A stretch of DNA of 64,000 nucleotides from Prorocentrum cordatum (lineage: Eukaryota > Sar > Dinophyceae > Prorocentrales > Prorocentraceae). The notes under the pieces were generated by a model that ran no database searches, was not told where the DNA came from, and saw only the letters and a program-made list of their open reading frames with translations. Within the stretch, counting starts at the first letter, position 1. Each line of letters opens with the position of its first letter. Shown here one piece after another: positions 1 to 9,345 of the stretch. The stretch covers positions 1-64,000 of the forward strand of contig CAUYUJ010008557.1 in assembly GCA_963575745.1 (NCBI GenBank), read 5' to 3'. The position numbers were made by a program, and so were the translations under genes.

Positions 1-80
1 TGGAGATGGAGGAGGAAGAGGAGGGGGAGGAGGAGGAGGGGGAGGAGGAGGATGAGGAAGAGGAAAGCGAGCAGGAAAAG
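1..80. repeat. GGA/GAG purine microsatellite
   Basis: Imperfect GGA/GAG trinucleotide repeat at the left edge. The short Glu-rich open frame across it is a by-product of the repeat and is not called as a gene. Confidence 0.9.
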
Positions 81-107
81 AGGAACGCTGTTTTCTCGTT
101 TTTCACA

Positions 108-350
108 ATGGGTTTGCGAACCTCACCTTCGTGTACTATTGGCTCTATAGCCCCGGTATTGTTTTCTTACGAGCGAACGGCCAAATTGTGAGTTTCCGAA
201 CCCCTTCTTCGTGTACTATTAGAATCAGTGGGCTTCCGAACCTCATCTTCGTGTACTATTAGCTCTATAGCCCCTGTATTGTTTTCCTATCAGCGAATGG
301 CGAAATTGTGGGTTTCCGAACTCCTCCTTCGTGTACGATTAAATTCCGAC
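108..350. repeat. Short tandem repeat, about 80-bp unit with shortened copies
   Basis: Units begin with a GGGTTTCCGAACCTC-like motif at about 110, 190, 229 and 309. Each is followed by CTTCGTGTACTATT. Two long copies continue into CTCTATAGCCCC and GTATTGTTTTC; the others are cut short. No coding content is recognised. Confidence 0.8.
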
Positions 351-390
351 TAATTTATGTTAGTCTATGTGGTTTAAACTGATTGTGTGG

Positions 391-442
391 AACCGAACCC
401 GAACCCGAACCCGAACCCGAACCCGAACCCTTACCCTTACCC
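391..442. repeat. CCGAAC hexamer repeat ending in CCCTTA units
   Basis: About six CCGAAC units are followed by two or three CCCTTA-like units. It resembles a telomere-like hexamer array but does not match the plant-type heptamer expected at dinoflagellate telomeres, so it is called an internal microsatellite. Confidence 0.85.
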
Positions 443-478
443 ATTCATTCTTGGTAGACACGAAGGAGAGGTTTAACC

Positions 479-479
479 C

Positions 480-551
<72 letters not shown>
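479..551. repeat. AGT trinucleotide repeat (about 24 units)
   Basis: Nearly perfect AGT run immediately upstream of the first CTTGG array. It gives poly-Ser on one strand and poly-Tyr or poly-Thr on the other, which explains the odd open frames here. Confidence 0.95.
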
Positions 552-870
552 ATGTCTTTTGGGAGCCTCTTGGAGGCCTTTTGGGGCGTCTTGGGGGCCT
601 CTTGGCGGCCCCAGGGGCTTCTAGGAGCGTCTTGGGTGCCTTGGGGGAGCCTCTTCGGGCCTCTTGGGAGCCTCTTGGAGGCCGTTTGGGGCGTCTTGGG
701 GGCCTCTTGGCGGCCCCAGGGGCTTCCAGAAGCGTCTTGGGTGCCTCGGGGGAGCCTCTTGGGGCCTCTTGGGGGCATCTTGGGGGCATCTTGGGGGCCT
801 CTTGGAGGCCTCTTGGGGCCTCTTGGGGCTCTTTGGGAGGGGTCTGGGAGGTATCTTGGGGCCATCTTTC
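552..870. repeat. CTTGG-type array, copy 1
   Basis: Degenerate 10-12 bp units of the form CTTGG(A/G)GGCC(T/G)C. The array is open in several frames (Gly-Ala-Ser-Trp-rich on one strand, Pro-Arg-rich on the other) because stop codons are rare in the unit. The same repeat recurs at 3386-3900, 25205-25720, 25911-26130 and 28041-30410. Confidence 0.9.
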
Positions 871-1130
871 GGGCGATCGATCACAGCTGGGGCGAGCACT
901 TTTCTGCCTCCCCCCGTCGGGGCCACAATCCTCGTGAGGGGTGTCGAATTTTAGCCCTCCCAGGAGTCGAAAAAGACCCCTCCAACCACCCGCGGAACGC
1001 GCTCTCCAGGCCCAGGGGGAGGGGGTAGGGGGAGGGGTAAACCCCTCCCCGAAAGGGAAGAAGGGGGTTGAGAACAGAGCGGGCTCTCTAAACCACTCAC
1101 GCCCAAAGGGCTGGTGGGATTAAGGAAGTA
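871..1130. repeat. Module following CTTGG arrays (copy 1)
   Basis: Non-repetitive module downstream of array 1. It contains ATCCTCGTGAGGGGTGTCGA at about 928-948, repeated at about 30448-30468 after the 28-30 kb array. It also contains a GGGGTAAACCCCTCCC...CTGGTGGGATTA stretch (about 1030-1122) that recurs at about 3960-4050 after array 2. The recurrence suggests that array and tail spread together. Confidence 0.7.
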
Positions 1131-1257
1131 CACTTTCTGAATGCCCGCTCGAGGATGGCGCGCCCTGCGCGCCGGATATCTGAGGATTTCTCGAACGAAC
1201 CCCTTGTTTCGAAGAACTTGAGCGGCCTGAGCGCCCCAGGATGCCCCGGTGGTTCTG
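1131..1257. other. No recognisable feature
   Basis: Apparently unique sequence between the array tail and the 43-bp tandem repeat; nothing is recognised. Confidence 0.5.
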
Positions 1258-1512
1258 GGTGCCGGAGCACACTGTAATTTATCTGGCGCCGTGTCCCTTG
1301 GAGCGCGGACGCAGCGTAGCTTACAAAGGATCGTGGCCCAGCGAGAGCGGACGCAGCGTAATTTATAAGGGATCGTGGCCATGAGAGCGCGGACGCAGCG
1401 TGATTTACAATGGATCGTGGCCCTGGGAGTGCGGACGCAGCGTAATTTACGATGGATCCTGGCGCTGGGGGGGCGGACACAGAGTAATTGTCTGGGGAAC
1501 GTGGTCCTGACC
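1258..1512. repeat. About 43-bp tandem repeat, roughly 6 copies
   Basis: Unit core GCGGACGCAGCGTAATTTAC followed by a GGATCGTGGCCCTG-like segment. Copies start near 1258, 1301, 1344, 1387, 1430 and 1470, with increasing decay at both ends. Confidence 0.85.
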
Positions 1513-1587
1513 CTGGCAAGACAAAAACAACAACAATTGCCTTGTTGTTGTTGCTGTTGTTGTTGCTGCTGTTGCTGTTGCCGTTGT

Positions 1588-1622
<35 letters not shown>

Positions 1623-1740
1623 GTTTGCTGTTGAATTTTCACACTAATCATTGTTGATCCCCCCCCTCTGGTGCGCATTGTATTTATTCGATTGAAGTGC
1701 CCCTCCTGGCGCTCGCACCTGTTTTTTTTATTACCTAACA
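1513..1740. repeat. Fam-A dispersed repeat, 3' part with TTG/CTG tract
   Basis: An AAC/TTG/CTG-rich tract (about 1515-1625) runs into GTTGAATTTTCAC, a GTTGATCCCCCC motif and AAGTGCCCCTCCTGGCGCTC. This block matches the flank immediately right of element E1 (12992-13120) and the copies at about 13890-13990 and 15640-15770. It is a dispersed repeat family, named Fam-A in this annotation. Confidence 0.8.
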
Positions 1741-1854
1741 GCTTTTGCTGATAGGTTTCTAGTGGTGTCAAAAGAGCATCTGGACTCCACAGGGGGGTCT
1801 GGGCGGGTGCCGGGGAGGAGGGCCGGGAACAGAGCCGGGCTCGTTTTAAGCCAA
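1741..1854. other. No recognisable feature
   Basis: Short unique stretch between the Fam-A fragment and the 63-bp array; nothing is recognised. Confidence 0.4.
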
Positions 1855-2285
1855 CAGTCGCACACTTCGTGCTCTTCGACCTCCCAGAACTCCACTCCCG
1901 GGCCACATTTTGAATAACCGGAGCCAGCAGTCACACACTTCGTGCTCTTCGACCTCCCAGAACTCCATTCCCGGGCCGCATTTTGGATGCTCGGAGCCAA
2001 CTGTAGGCCACTTCGTGCTCTTCGAGTTCCCAGAACTCCATTCCCGGGCCACATTTTGGATACCCGGAGCCAACTGTAGGCCACTTCGTGCTCTTCGAGT
2101 TCCCAGAACTCCATTCCCGGGCCACATTTTGAATGCCCAGAGCCAACTGTAGGCCACTTCGTGCTCTTCCGGTTCCCAGAACTCCATTCCTGGGCATGAT
2201 TTTGAATGCCCGGAGCCAACTGTAGGCCACTTCGTGTTCTTCTAGTTCCCAGAATTCCATTCCTGGGCAACATTTTGAATGCTGA
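1855..2285. repeat. 63-bp tandem repeat, about 7 copies
   Basis: Unit contains CACTTCGTGCTCTTCGA, CCCAGAACTCCATTCC and GGGCCACATTTTGAAT. The period of 63 equals 21 codons, so frames stay open on the minus strand and give a 21-residue repeat. There is no start context or non-repeat domain to support translation, so it is annotated as a repeat only. Confidence 0.9.
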
Positions 2286-2625
2286 GGCAGGCTGATGCTG
2301 CGGCCGAGGCAGGCTGAGGCTGAGGCAGGCTGAGGCTGAGGCCGAGGCTGAAGGCAGACTGAGGCTGAGGCTGAAGCAGACTGAGGCTGAGGCTGAGGCA
2401 GGCTGAGGCTGAGGCTGAAGCAGGCTGATGCTGAGGCAGGCTGAGGCTGAGGCTGAGGCTGCTGCAGGCTGAGGCTGAGGCAGGCTGAGGCTGAGGCCGA
2501 GGCTGAAGGCAGACTGAGGCTGAGGCTGAAGCAGGCTGAGGCTGAGGCTGAGGCAGGCTGAGGCTGAGGCAGGCTGAGGCTGAGGCTGAGGCAGGCCGAG
2601 GCTGAGGCTGTGACTGCGACTGCCG
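2286..2625. repeat. GGCTGA hexamer-rich repeat
   Basis: Long run of GGCTGA/GGCAGGCTGA permutations. The period of six keeps minus-strand frames open (Ser-Ala-Cys-Leu repeats). It contains a higher-order duplication of about 150 bp: the AGGCTGAAGGCAGACTGAG block occurs at about 2344 and 2500. Confidence 0.9.
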
Positions 2626-3385
2626 TTGCCGCTGCGACTGTCATCGCGAATGCGACTACGACTGCGAGAACAACAGAATTCTACAACTGGATTCTCATCT
2701 GAATCTTAAGGGGAATGCTTCCAGATATGCTCCTACACATCGCTGTTAGGTAGCTTTGCCGGGATAATCATGGAAGGTCTTCGTCCTCACACTGTGTTGT
2801 TGGCCCCCGGGTTACAACAACAACGGTTCATGTTTGAGACTTCCTCACAATTTAGCCATGACCCCCGCTCCCGCCTGAGACATCCTTGCATTCGATTCAG
2901 GAATCGCGTTCTCGCTTGGGACATCCTTACAATTCTTGACGATTCCCCGGCATTTTGCTGGGCTGCAAGTGCCTGAGCTTCCCTGGGCGCCCTCAGCCCG
3001 CCAGCTCTTCCGCGCAGCCTGCCGCTGCTTGGTGAGTGGGCCGGCCGGCCTGCGGCGCGTTTAGTAGCTAATTAGGCCGTTTCCGTGTCCCGGAGCGCTT
3101 CTGACTCCGCTTGCGCTCTCGCTGGCGGGCGCGACCGAAAAAGTATCCCCACCAGCCCATCCAGAAACGATCAGCAGGGGAGTCGGTGAATCAGGGGCGG
3201 CAGGACGCATGCAGTCGCGCAGCCGTCTTCGGGAAAACAAGGATCACAAATAGTCTCCCGCGTTGAATTTTAAGATGGAAATCGGTGCAAGCTACGATGG
3301 TGCTTCGATGAGGGGTGAGGGGTGTTTCGATGACTCGTAATGGCTGTTGCACTGATTTGTATTTTAAACTCGCGTACGTTCCGAA
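2626..3385. other. Mostly unique sequence with a decayed Fam-A tail
   Basis: About 2755-2960 matches the Fam-A tail repeats (TACAACAACAACGG, GAGACTTCCTCACAATTTA) seen at 13130-13600. The remaining bases show no gene, RNA or repeat that I recognise. Confidence 0.55.
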
Positions 3386-3900
3386 ACTTGGAGGCATCTT
3401 GGGGTTCTCTCGGGGTTCTCTTGGGGCCCTCGTAGGGCCCTCCTGGAGCTCGTTCTTGGGGCTCTCTTGAGGTCCTCTAAGGGCCTTCTTGGAGCCCTCT
3501 TGGGGCTCGTTTGGGGCGTCTTGGGGCCCTCGGAGGCTCAAAAATGTCGTCTTGGGGCCCTCTTGGCCCGCTCTTGGAGCGCTCTTGGGCGCTCTTGGGG
3601 CCGTCTTGCGGCTCTCTTGGGCCCCTCTTGGGGCTGTCTTGGGCCATATTGGGGCCATCTTGAGGCCTCAAGAGCCCTTCAGAGGCGAAAAAGCGAGAAG
3701 GATGGCAACAGTGATTTTCTTTAGGTTTTAAGGATTTTGGCCTCTTGGGGGGGTCCTTGGAGGCTTCGGAGGGCACTTGAAACCGTCTTGGGGCCGTCTT
3801 GAGGCTTCTTGGACGCGTGCCGGAGGCTATATTGACCCGTCGACCGCTATCTTGGGCCATCTTGGAGGCAATATTGGAGTCTCTGGGGCCCTCCTGGAGC
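3386..3900. repeat. CTTGG-type array, copy 2
   Basis: Same degenerate unit and orientation as 552-870, here mixed with CTCTTGGGGC variants. It is followed by the shared tail module. Confidence 0.9.
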
Positions 3901-3944
3901 GATCTTGGGTCAAGAAAGACGCTCTGACACATCGGCCCCCCCCC

Positions 3945-4240
3945 CGTCCAAACGCAGGGAGGGGGGGGGAGGTAAACCTCCCGAGCAGGGAAAGGGAGGA
4001 GGTTGGAAAAGGAAACGCGCTAGACCACCTGCGCCCAGACTGGTGGGATTATTCAGGAATCGTTCTCTCGGCGCTCTGGAGTCGTCGCGCTCTCGCTGGA
4101 GACTTGTTTGCAATGTACTGAAGAATAGCGCCCTTGCGTTGGAATTTTCCGCAATTTACTCGAGCGCCGCGATCCCTACATTCAGGCACCCAGGAGTCGC
4201 GCTCACGCTTAGGATTCTCACGGATCATTTAGGACTCGGG
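3945..4240. repeat. Shared array-tail module (copy 2) and decayed Fam-A-like units
   Basis: About 3955-4050 repeats the GTAAAC...CTCCC...CTGGTGGGATTA module of 1030-1122. About 4050-4240 has GCGCTCTCGC and GCAATTTACTC segments like those of the Fam-A tail. Confidence 0.6.
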
Positions 4241-4244
4241 ATAT

Positions 4245-5100
4245 CGCTGCCCTTCTTGGCCCCGTTGCAGCCCTTCGTGGCCCCCTCGCTGCCCTTCGTG
4301 GCCCCGTTGCAGCCCTTCGTGGCCCCCTTGCTGCCCTTCGTGGCCCCGTTGCAGCCCTTCGTGGCCCCCTCGCTGCCGTTCGTGGCCCCGTTGCAGCTCT
4401 TCGTGGCTCCTCGCTGCTCTTCGTGGCCCCGTTGCAGCCCGTCGTCCTCCGTGGACCCGTTGCAGCCCTTCGTGGCCCCCTTGCTGCCCTTCGTGGCCCC
4501 GTTGCAGCCCTTCGTGGCTCCGTTGCAGCCCTTCGTGGCCCCCTCGCTGCCCTTCGTGGCCCCGTTGCAGCCCTCGTGGCCCCCTCGCTGCCCTTTCACG
4601 GCCCCGTTGCAGCCCTTCGTGGCCCCCTCGCTGCCCTTCGTGTCCCCCTCGCTGCCTTTTGTGGCCCCCTATATGTATGCCCTTCGTGGCCCCCGCTCGT
4701 TCGCGCCCGTCGTTGCCATATGCATGCCCTTCGTGGCCCCGTTGCAGCCCTTCGTGGCCCACTCGCTGCCCTTCGTGGCCCCGTTGCTGCCCCTCGTGGC
4801 CCCTCGTTGCCCTCCGCGGCCCAATATACGTATGCCCTCCGTGGCCCCCGCTCGTTCGCGCCTGTCGTGGCCCCATGTGCATGCCCTTCGTGACCCCGCT
4901 GTCGCCCTTTGTTACCCCCTCGCTGTCCCACATGGCCCAGTTGCTACCCTCAGTGGCCCCGTGTTTGCCTTCTGTGGCCCCGCATTATCTGCCCTTCGTG
5001 GCCCCCGCTTGTTCGCGCTCTTCGTGGCCCCATACGCATTCCCTTCGTGTCTCCGCTGTCGCCCTTCGTGGCCTACTTCGTGCCCTTCGTGGCCCCTCTC
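4245..5100. repeat. 21-bp tandem repeat array
   Basis: Unit CCCTTCGTGGCCCCGTTGCAG and close variants, about 40 copies, more degenerate after 4660. The 21-bp period gives a seven-residue repeat (Pro-Phe-Val-Ala-Pro-Leu-Gln) on plus and Ala-Thr-Lys-Gly-Cys-Asn-Gly on minus. All six frames are largely open, which argues that openness here is not evidence of coding. Confidence 0.92.
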
Positions 5101-5172
5101 GCTTTCGCTCGTCGTCGTCGTCGTCGCAGTCGTCGTCGTCGTCGTCGACGTCGTCGTCGTCGTCGTCGTCGT
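5101..5172. repeat. CGT trinucleotide repeat
   Basis: Imperfect CGT run directly continuing the 21-bp array. Confidence 0.95.
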
Positions 5173-5264
5173 TTCGTCGTGGTCGGTCCCCTGCCCGTCC
5201 CTCTTGGGGTCGGGCTGCCGCCGATCAGCGCTGCCTGTGGCCAGGCCGACGGTCCGCGGCCGTC

Positions 5265-5392
5265 CCGCCGCTTGCCGCGGTTTGGCCTGCACGGAAGAAA
5301 GGTATACCCCCCAAAAGGGGTACGATCGAAAACGAAGAGGGCGGGTATCGAGGGTTTCGGAAATACGCGTTAACGGACACTCTAGCAGATAA
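5265..5392 (+). repeat. Fam-A dispersed repeat, 5' part, cut by E1
   Basis: Contains a CCCCCCAAAAGGGGTACGAT motif, then CGAAAACGAAGAGGGCGGGT and a CGAGGGTTTCGG segment. It matches about 15520-15605 and 16050-16140. The match breaks where E1 begins and resumes right of E1 at 12992, so E1 interrupts a Fam-A copy. Confidence 0.85.
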
Positions 5393-5505
5393 GAGGGATT
5401 CCCCCGATTGTTCACACTTGGGCCCGACGCGCAGGAAGAAAGGTAGAAGAGGGGAGATGCAGCATTGCAGCGTCAGCATGGCATGCTGTCCGTAGCTGTC
5501 GGTTC
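5393..5505 (+). repeat. E1 split direct repeat A1
   Basis: Contains CCCCGATTGTTCACA, GGGCCCGACGCGCAGGAAGA and GCATGGCATGCTG. Repeated at 12050-12163 with about six substitutions. The left edge marks the element start; similarity between the copies ends at CTGTCGG(T/C)TC. Confidence 0.93.
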
Positions 5506-5534
5506 AAGGTGTTGGGGGAGGTTTTGGCACGCGA

Positions 5535-7210
5535 GTGTTTTTTCCCGAACTCATGGCAGGCCCATGGCATAGAGGGGGGAGCCTCGAGGACGAGGCGCTC
5601 CTCAACAAGATCACCGATGCGAAGTTCATCGAGGCAGGCGCCTACGATGACGAGGGGAAGGTGCAAGGCTCCTACTTGATAGAGGTCACGCACGCCGATC
5701 ACTCCCAGGCGGGAGGGTTGGACATAAGAGGCAAGTACATAGCGGCCTCAGACGATTATTATGCTTTTTGGATGCGCAGTGGCGGGTGGCCGGTCACAGG
5801 GTCCTATACCACGTTTGTCAAGAAGCAGATGGTGCGTGCCGGCGCCGGGCAGAGCGTGCCGGACAGCATGGGAGAATCCATATAGACGCATGGCGGCCCA
5901 TCAGCAATAATGATATCGAGACTGGCCGGCTTGCGTGGGCAGCGAAGCCAGGCCTCCATGCCAAGATCTTGGAGGGTTTCGGTAAAGCCGCACCTCCGGA
6001 AGACCCTCGGGAGGCTTCCGGGCGCGAGTTTGGAGCGAAAGCAGGGCCAGTAATTGGCCGCACGGCTGGGACCCGGCACGGGGAACCGGCTGCGGGGGGT
6101 GCCCCAGACGGCGCGTTGTGGGGAAGCGGCAGAGCTGGGGACGGCGGAGCCGACGACGACGACGACGACGGAGAGGAGGTGTCCCGGGGTCTGGCGGGCC
6201 TCAAGGCGAGGATCGAAAATGGGGACGGCAAGGGGCGTGTCGATCGCCCTCCCCAGCGTCGGGGCCGGAGCCGCGACCCCACCCCGCGGCATGGCGGGGT
6301 GCGTGGTGACCGCCAGGAGCGGGAGAGGCCAACGAGCAGGGAGCCAATCCCGCGCCGGCGAGCTCCCGGAGGGGGCCCAGGCGGCCCTGGAGGGGGCCCG
6401 CCTGGGGGCCCAGCGCCGCAGGCAGACGCAGGGGCCGACGGCAGGTCTGCTCCGGAGCGGCGCGGTGCGCGGAGCCGCAGCCCCAGGCGCAACGGCCGCT
6501 CGCAGGAGCGGGCGAGGCACGGGCGCGCCCGCCGGAGCAGGTCACGCCGTAGCAGGTCGTCGGAGGCGGGTTTTCCCGACGCCTCGGCCCCAGGCGGCTC
6601 CTCGAGCGACTCGCAGAGAACGCGAGAGAAGCCGGCGTCTTACGCGCGCCGTCACCAGGGCAAGCTGGCGTGCAAGTTGTTAGAGACAATGGCCAGCAAA
6701 GTGACGCCAGGGGCCGAGGCGGCCACCGACTCCGACGCCCCACCCGAGACAGCACCGGCTGTCGCCAGCGCCTACTACTTGCGCGTGCTGGCGCCGAAGC
6801 ACCAGAGCTCCGGGAAACGCATCTTGGCGGACATGGCCCTCATGTGCCGCCTCCTGGACCTCATGGCCAAGGGCAAGACGTGGCGGGCCATGGACTTCGC
6901 GGCCCAGCACCTGAAGGCCCTCGAGCAGGCCTGCGCGGACAACAACTGGGACAGGGCGAAGTTTTTGGAGCTGCTGGAGGACGACAGCAAAACGACGCTG
7001 GTCAGCCGCTCCGAGCGCTTCCTCATGCGCTCGGAGACCCGCGCGGAGCAGCAGCTCGGCCAGCGCCAGCAGTGGCAGAGCCAGCACCCCAAGGGCTACG
7101 GGAAGAGCCAGCAGGACTTGGCGCCAGGCGGCAGCCCACTCGACGGGAAAGGGTTGGCAACCATCCCGAGGCAGAAGGGGAAAGGCAAAGGCAAACCAGG
7201 CAAGCGGTGA
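5535..7210 (+). pseudogene. E1 gag-like protein, frameshifted
   Basis: Two overlapping frames cover one protein. Frame 1 (5535-5885) carries an N-terminal segment (GKYIAASDDYYAFW). Frame 2 (open from 5768 to 7210) continues with YHVCQ and IHIDAW, so the break lies near 5800-5815. The middle (about 6100-6600) is Arg/Ser/Pro/Gly-rich and basic with an acidic Asp run, expected for a nucleic-acid-binding gag. The C-terminal part (about 6760-7100) is helical and hydrophobic (RVLAPKH, LDLMAKGKTWRAMDF), ending in a Lys/Gly-rich tail. It starts about 30 nt after A1 and precedes RT, the expected gag position. No Cys-His knuckle is seen. Assignment rests on position and composition; the exact start is uncertain. 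Confidence 0.65.
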
Positions 7211-7449
7211 GCGGGCTCGAGGGAGCACCGCCGCTTGGCTGCGGGCCGCGCTCGGGCGTCGAGCCCGGGCAGCCCTCGGATGTCGATTCAGGGGGGCCCT
7301 CGGATGTCGATTCCGAGGGGGCCGCGGATGTCGATTCCGCGGTACATGCCGAGCAGGGCTGGTCCAGAGCGACCTCGGGCCCGGAAGTTTCGCGCCGCAT
7401 TTTGCCGCGGAGCGCGCCCCTAGCAGCGACGGGCGTGTAATTAGTTCCT

Positions 7450-9345
7450 TTGCGCGTGCATGCGCGCGGATACACAGGGTGCAAACAGAAGAATGCGAAC
7501 AGTCTGGATATGTCGCAATGGCAAAACATTTGGCTGGATGAACTGAACGCGTTACAGTCAACAAACCAAGTGTGGGGGTTGTTCGAGGACGGTATTGGTG
7601 CATTGCCTACGCCTCTGGGCCGTTTCTTCTCCCTCGGCTCCCCTTCTGGCACTCCGCCACGCAACGACCTCTTCCCTATCTCGCCTGCGACAGCACGGCG
7701 GGCTTCCGAGGAAATGTCGGAAATCGCGGGCCACGACCCGCGGCTTGCGTCAGAGTGCCGGGCCGCGGTCGGGTGCATGTCGATTGCGCTCAATTTCTTT
7801 GCGCAGGCGGCCTGGCCCCCCGCTGGGGCGGGAACGGTGCCCGGGGCGCCCGCGCCTGAGTTGAGCAAGGCCCAGCGCAGGTCCGTCGCCCATCCCTGGG
7901 AGGCGGCGGCCGAGTTTCTGACGCACGGCGCAGCGGCGCCTGGCGTCGCGGCAGTGGAACGCGAGCTCCGGGCCAGACGGGTCGACTACGCGGGCAACGC
8001 GCTAGCCGTGCGCAGACAGCTGGTGGCTGCCCGCGTGATCCCTGCGTGGCCACAGGCGGGGGAGGCAGCGGCGGCCCCCGTGACGCGTTTTCTCGACGGC
8101 GAGTTGCTCGACGACGTCTCGGCCCCCTGCCGGTGTTTGCTGCCCGCAGACCAGTGGCCGCCAGAGCCACCGAAATCAAGGGTATACGCTTCTGACCGCG
8201 AATGGTACAAAATCGTTAAGGAAGGTGCGGCACGGCCGAAGTTCCCCCGGGAGAGGCGTTTACTGATCTGGAAGGCAGAATGGTGCTCAACGGTGCGATG
8301 GGGGTCGACAAGCCGCCGAAAGGCTCTGAGGGGGGCGGCGTTCTCCTTCGCTTCATTTCAATTTTCACGCCGATAAATGCTTACATGCGCAAGCTCATGG
8401 GCGATGACCACACCCTTCCTATTGCACCTCTCCTCCGCGCCTGCGCGTTGGAGGGTGGGGGGGAGTTTTGGGGTGGCGCAGAGGACCAGAAAGGCTGCTT
8501 AAACATATTTTTCTTACCACCTCAATGGCTGGGGTATTGCACTTATGAAAAGCAGGTGCCGGCTTTTGCACTTGGTGGAGATCCAAACCGGATGGCTTGG
8601 GTTGGGATACGCAGCGTGGCGATGGGATCAAAAATGGCTGTGTCAATCATGTTACGGGTGATACGTGTGCTTGTGTTTGAAGAAGCCAACGTTCGCCCGG
8701 AGACAGAGCTCCGGCGCGATGCGCCGTTTCCGACGGGTGACGTTAGCATCCTTTGTCTGGATGGGTTCGACTTTGTCCGTGCAGCTCAGACCCGGGTAAA
8801 GGTAATTTCCGCGCCTGAGTCGCAAGAACACGCGGCTTTCGTCGCCGCCTGCAAGAAGCGCAACATCCCGCTCAACCCTGCAAAATCATTGATTTCTGGG
8901 CTGCGGGCCGGCATCTTGGGCGGAAGTCTGCTCGGCGATCTCGGGTGGCTCGCTGTCGGCGCGGGCCAAGCGCACGGTCTGCTGTTTAAGAGCGCAGCTC
9001 TTGCGGGGCAGCCGCCCTGGACGGACGGGGCGCTGCAGCGCCGGACGGGGCAGGCGTGTTTTGTCGCAGGGTTCCGGAGGCCCCTGTTCGCAATGCCGGA
9101 GCAGATCCCCCCGACGATCCAAATCGCCCTGGAGCGCCCCGTGCCTCCCAGCGAGGCAGTGGTCGACGAGATCTTGGCGTTCGCAATGTTGTTGCCCTTG
9201 GCGTATTCAAACCTGCGCGCCCTTATCAAACGGGCCATTTCTTGCACAGATGCGTCCGAGGAAGGCGGCGGCGCCGCCGAGGCACGGGTTTTCACCCCTG
9301 CCTTGGACCCCGTTCGCGGCCAGGTCTTGGAAGCGCGCGTTGCCG
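7450..9345 (+). pseudogene. E1 reverse transcriptase region, frameshifted
   Basis: Frame 7450-8376 gives an N-terminal spacer region (LNFFAQAAW, RELRARRVDYAGN). The frame then shifts near 8290 and continues from 8280 to the G-run at about 9350. In the second frame VGIRSVAMGSKMAVSIMLR resembles the RT motif-B region of DIRS-type RTs. ILCLDGFDFV (about 8752-8781) occupies the catalytic Y-x-D-D position with Asp-Gly-Phe-Asp instead of the usual double Asp. The thumb/connection region follows (LLPLAYSNLRALIKRAI). The end contains CTDASEEGGG (about 9243-9272), which looks like the first-Asp strand of an RNase H fold. The YxDD substitution may mean a divergent family or an inactive enzyme. Confidence 0.65.

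Noticed and set aside
391-442. Telomere repeat
   Set aside because: CCGAAC/CCCTTA hexamers do not match the TTTAGGG-type telomere expected, and the tract is internal and short.
1258-1512. CRISPR-like array
   Set aside because: Units are contiguous and diverge throughout, without unique spacers; the genome is eukaryotic.
1731-2644. Repeat proteins on minus over the 63-bp and GGCTGA arrays
   Set aside because: Periods divisible by three keep frames open; no independent coding evidence.
3905-5392. 495-residue open frame with Pro-Phe-Val-Ala-Pro-Leu repeats
   Set aside because: Entirely explained by the 21-bp tandem array and CGT tract; other frames on both strands are equally open.
9056-9345. 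N-terminal part of the 599-codon frame (9056-10855)
   Set aside because: It is a shadow of the RT frame (8280 to about 9345); only the part after the G-run carries conserved domains.
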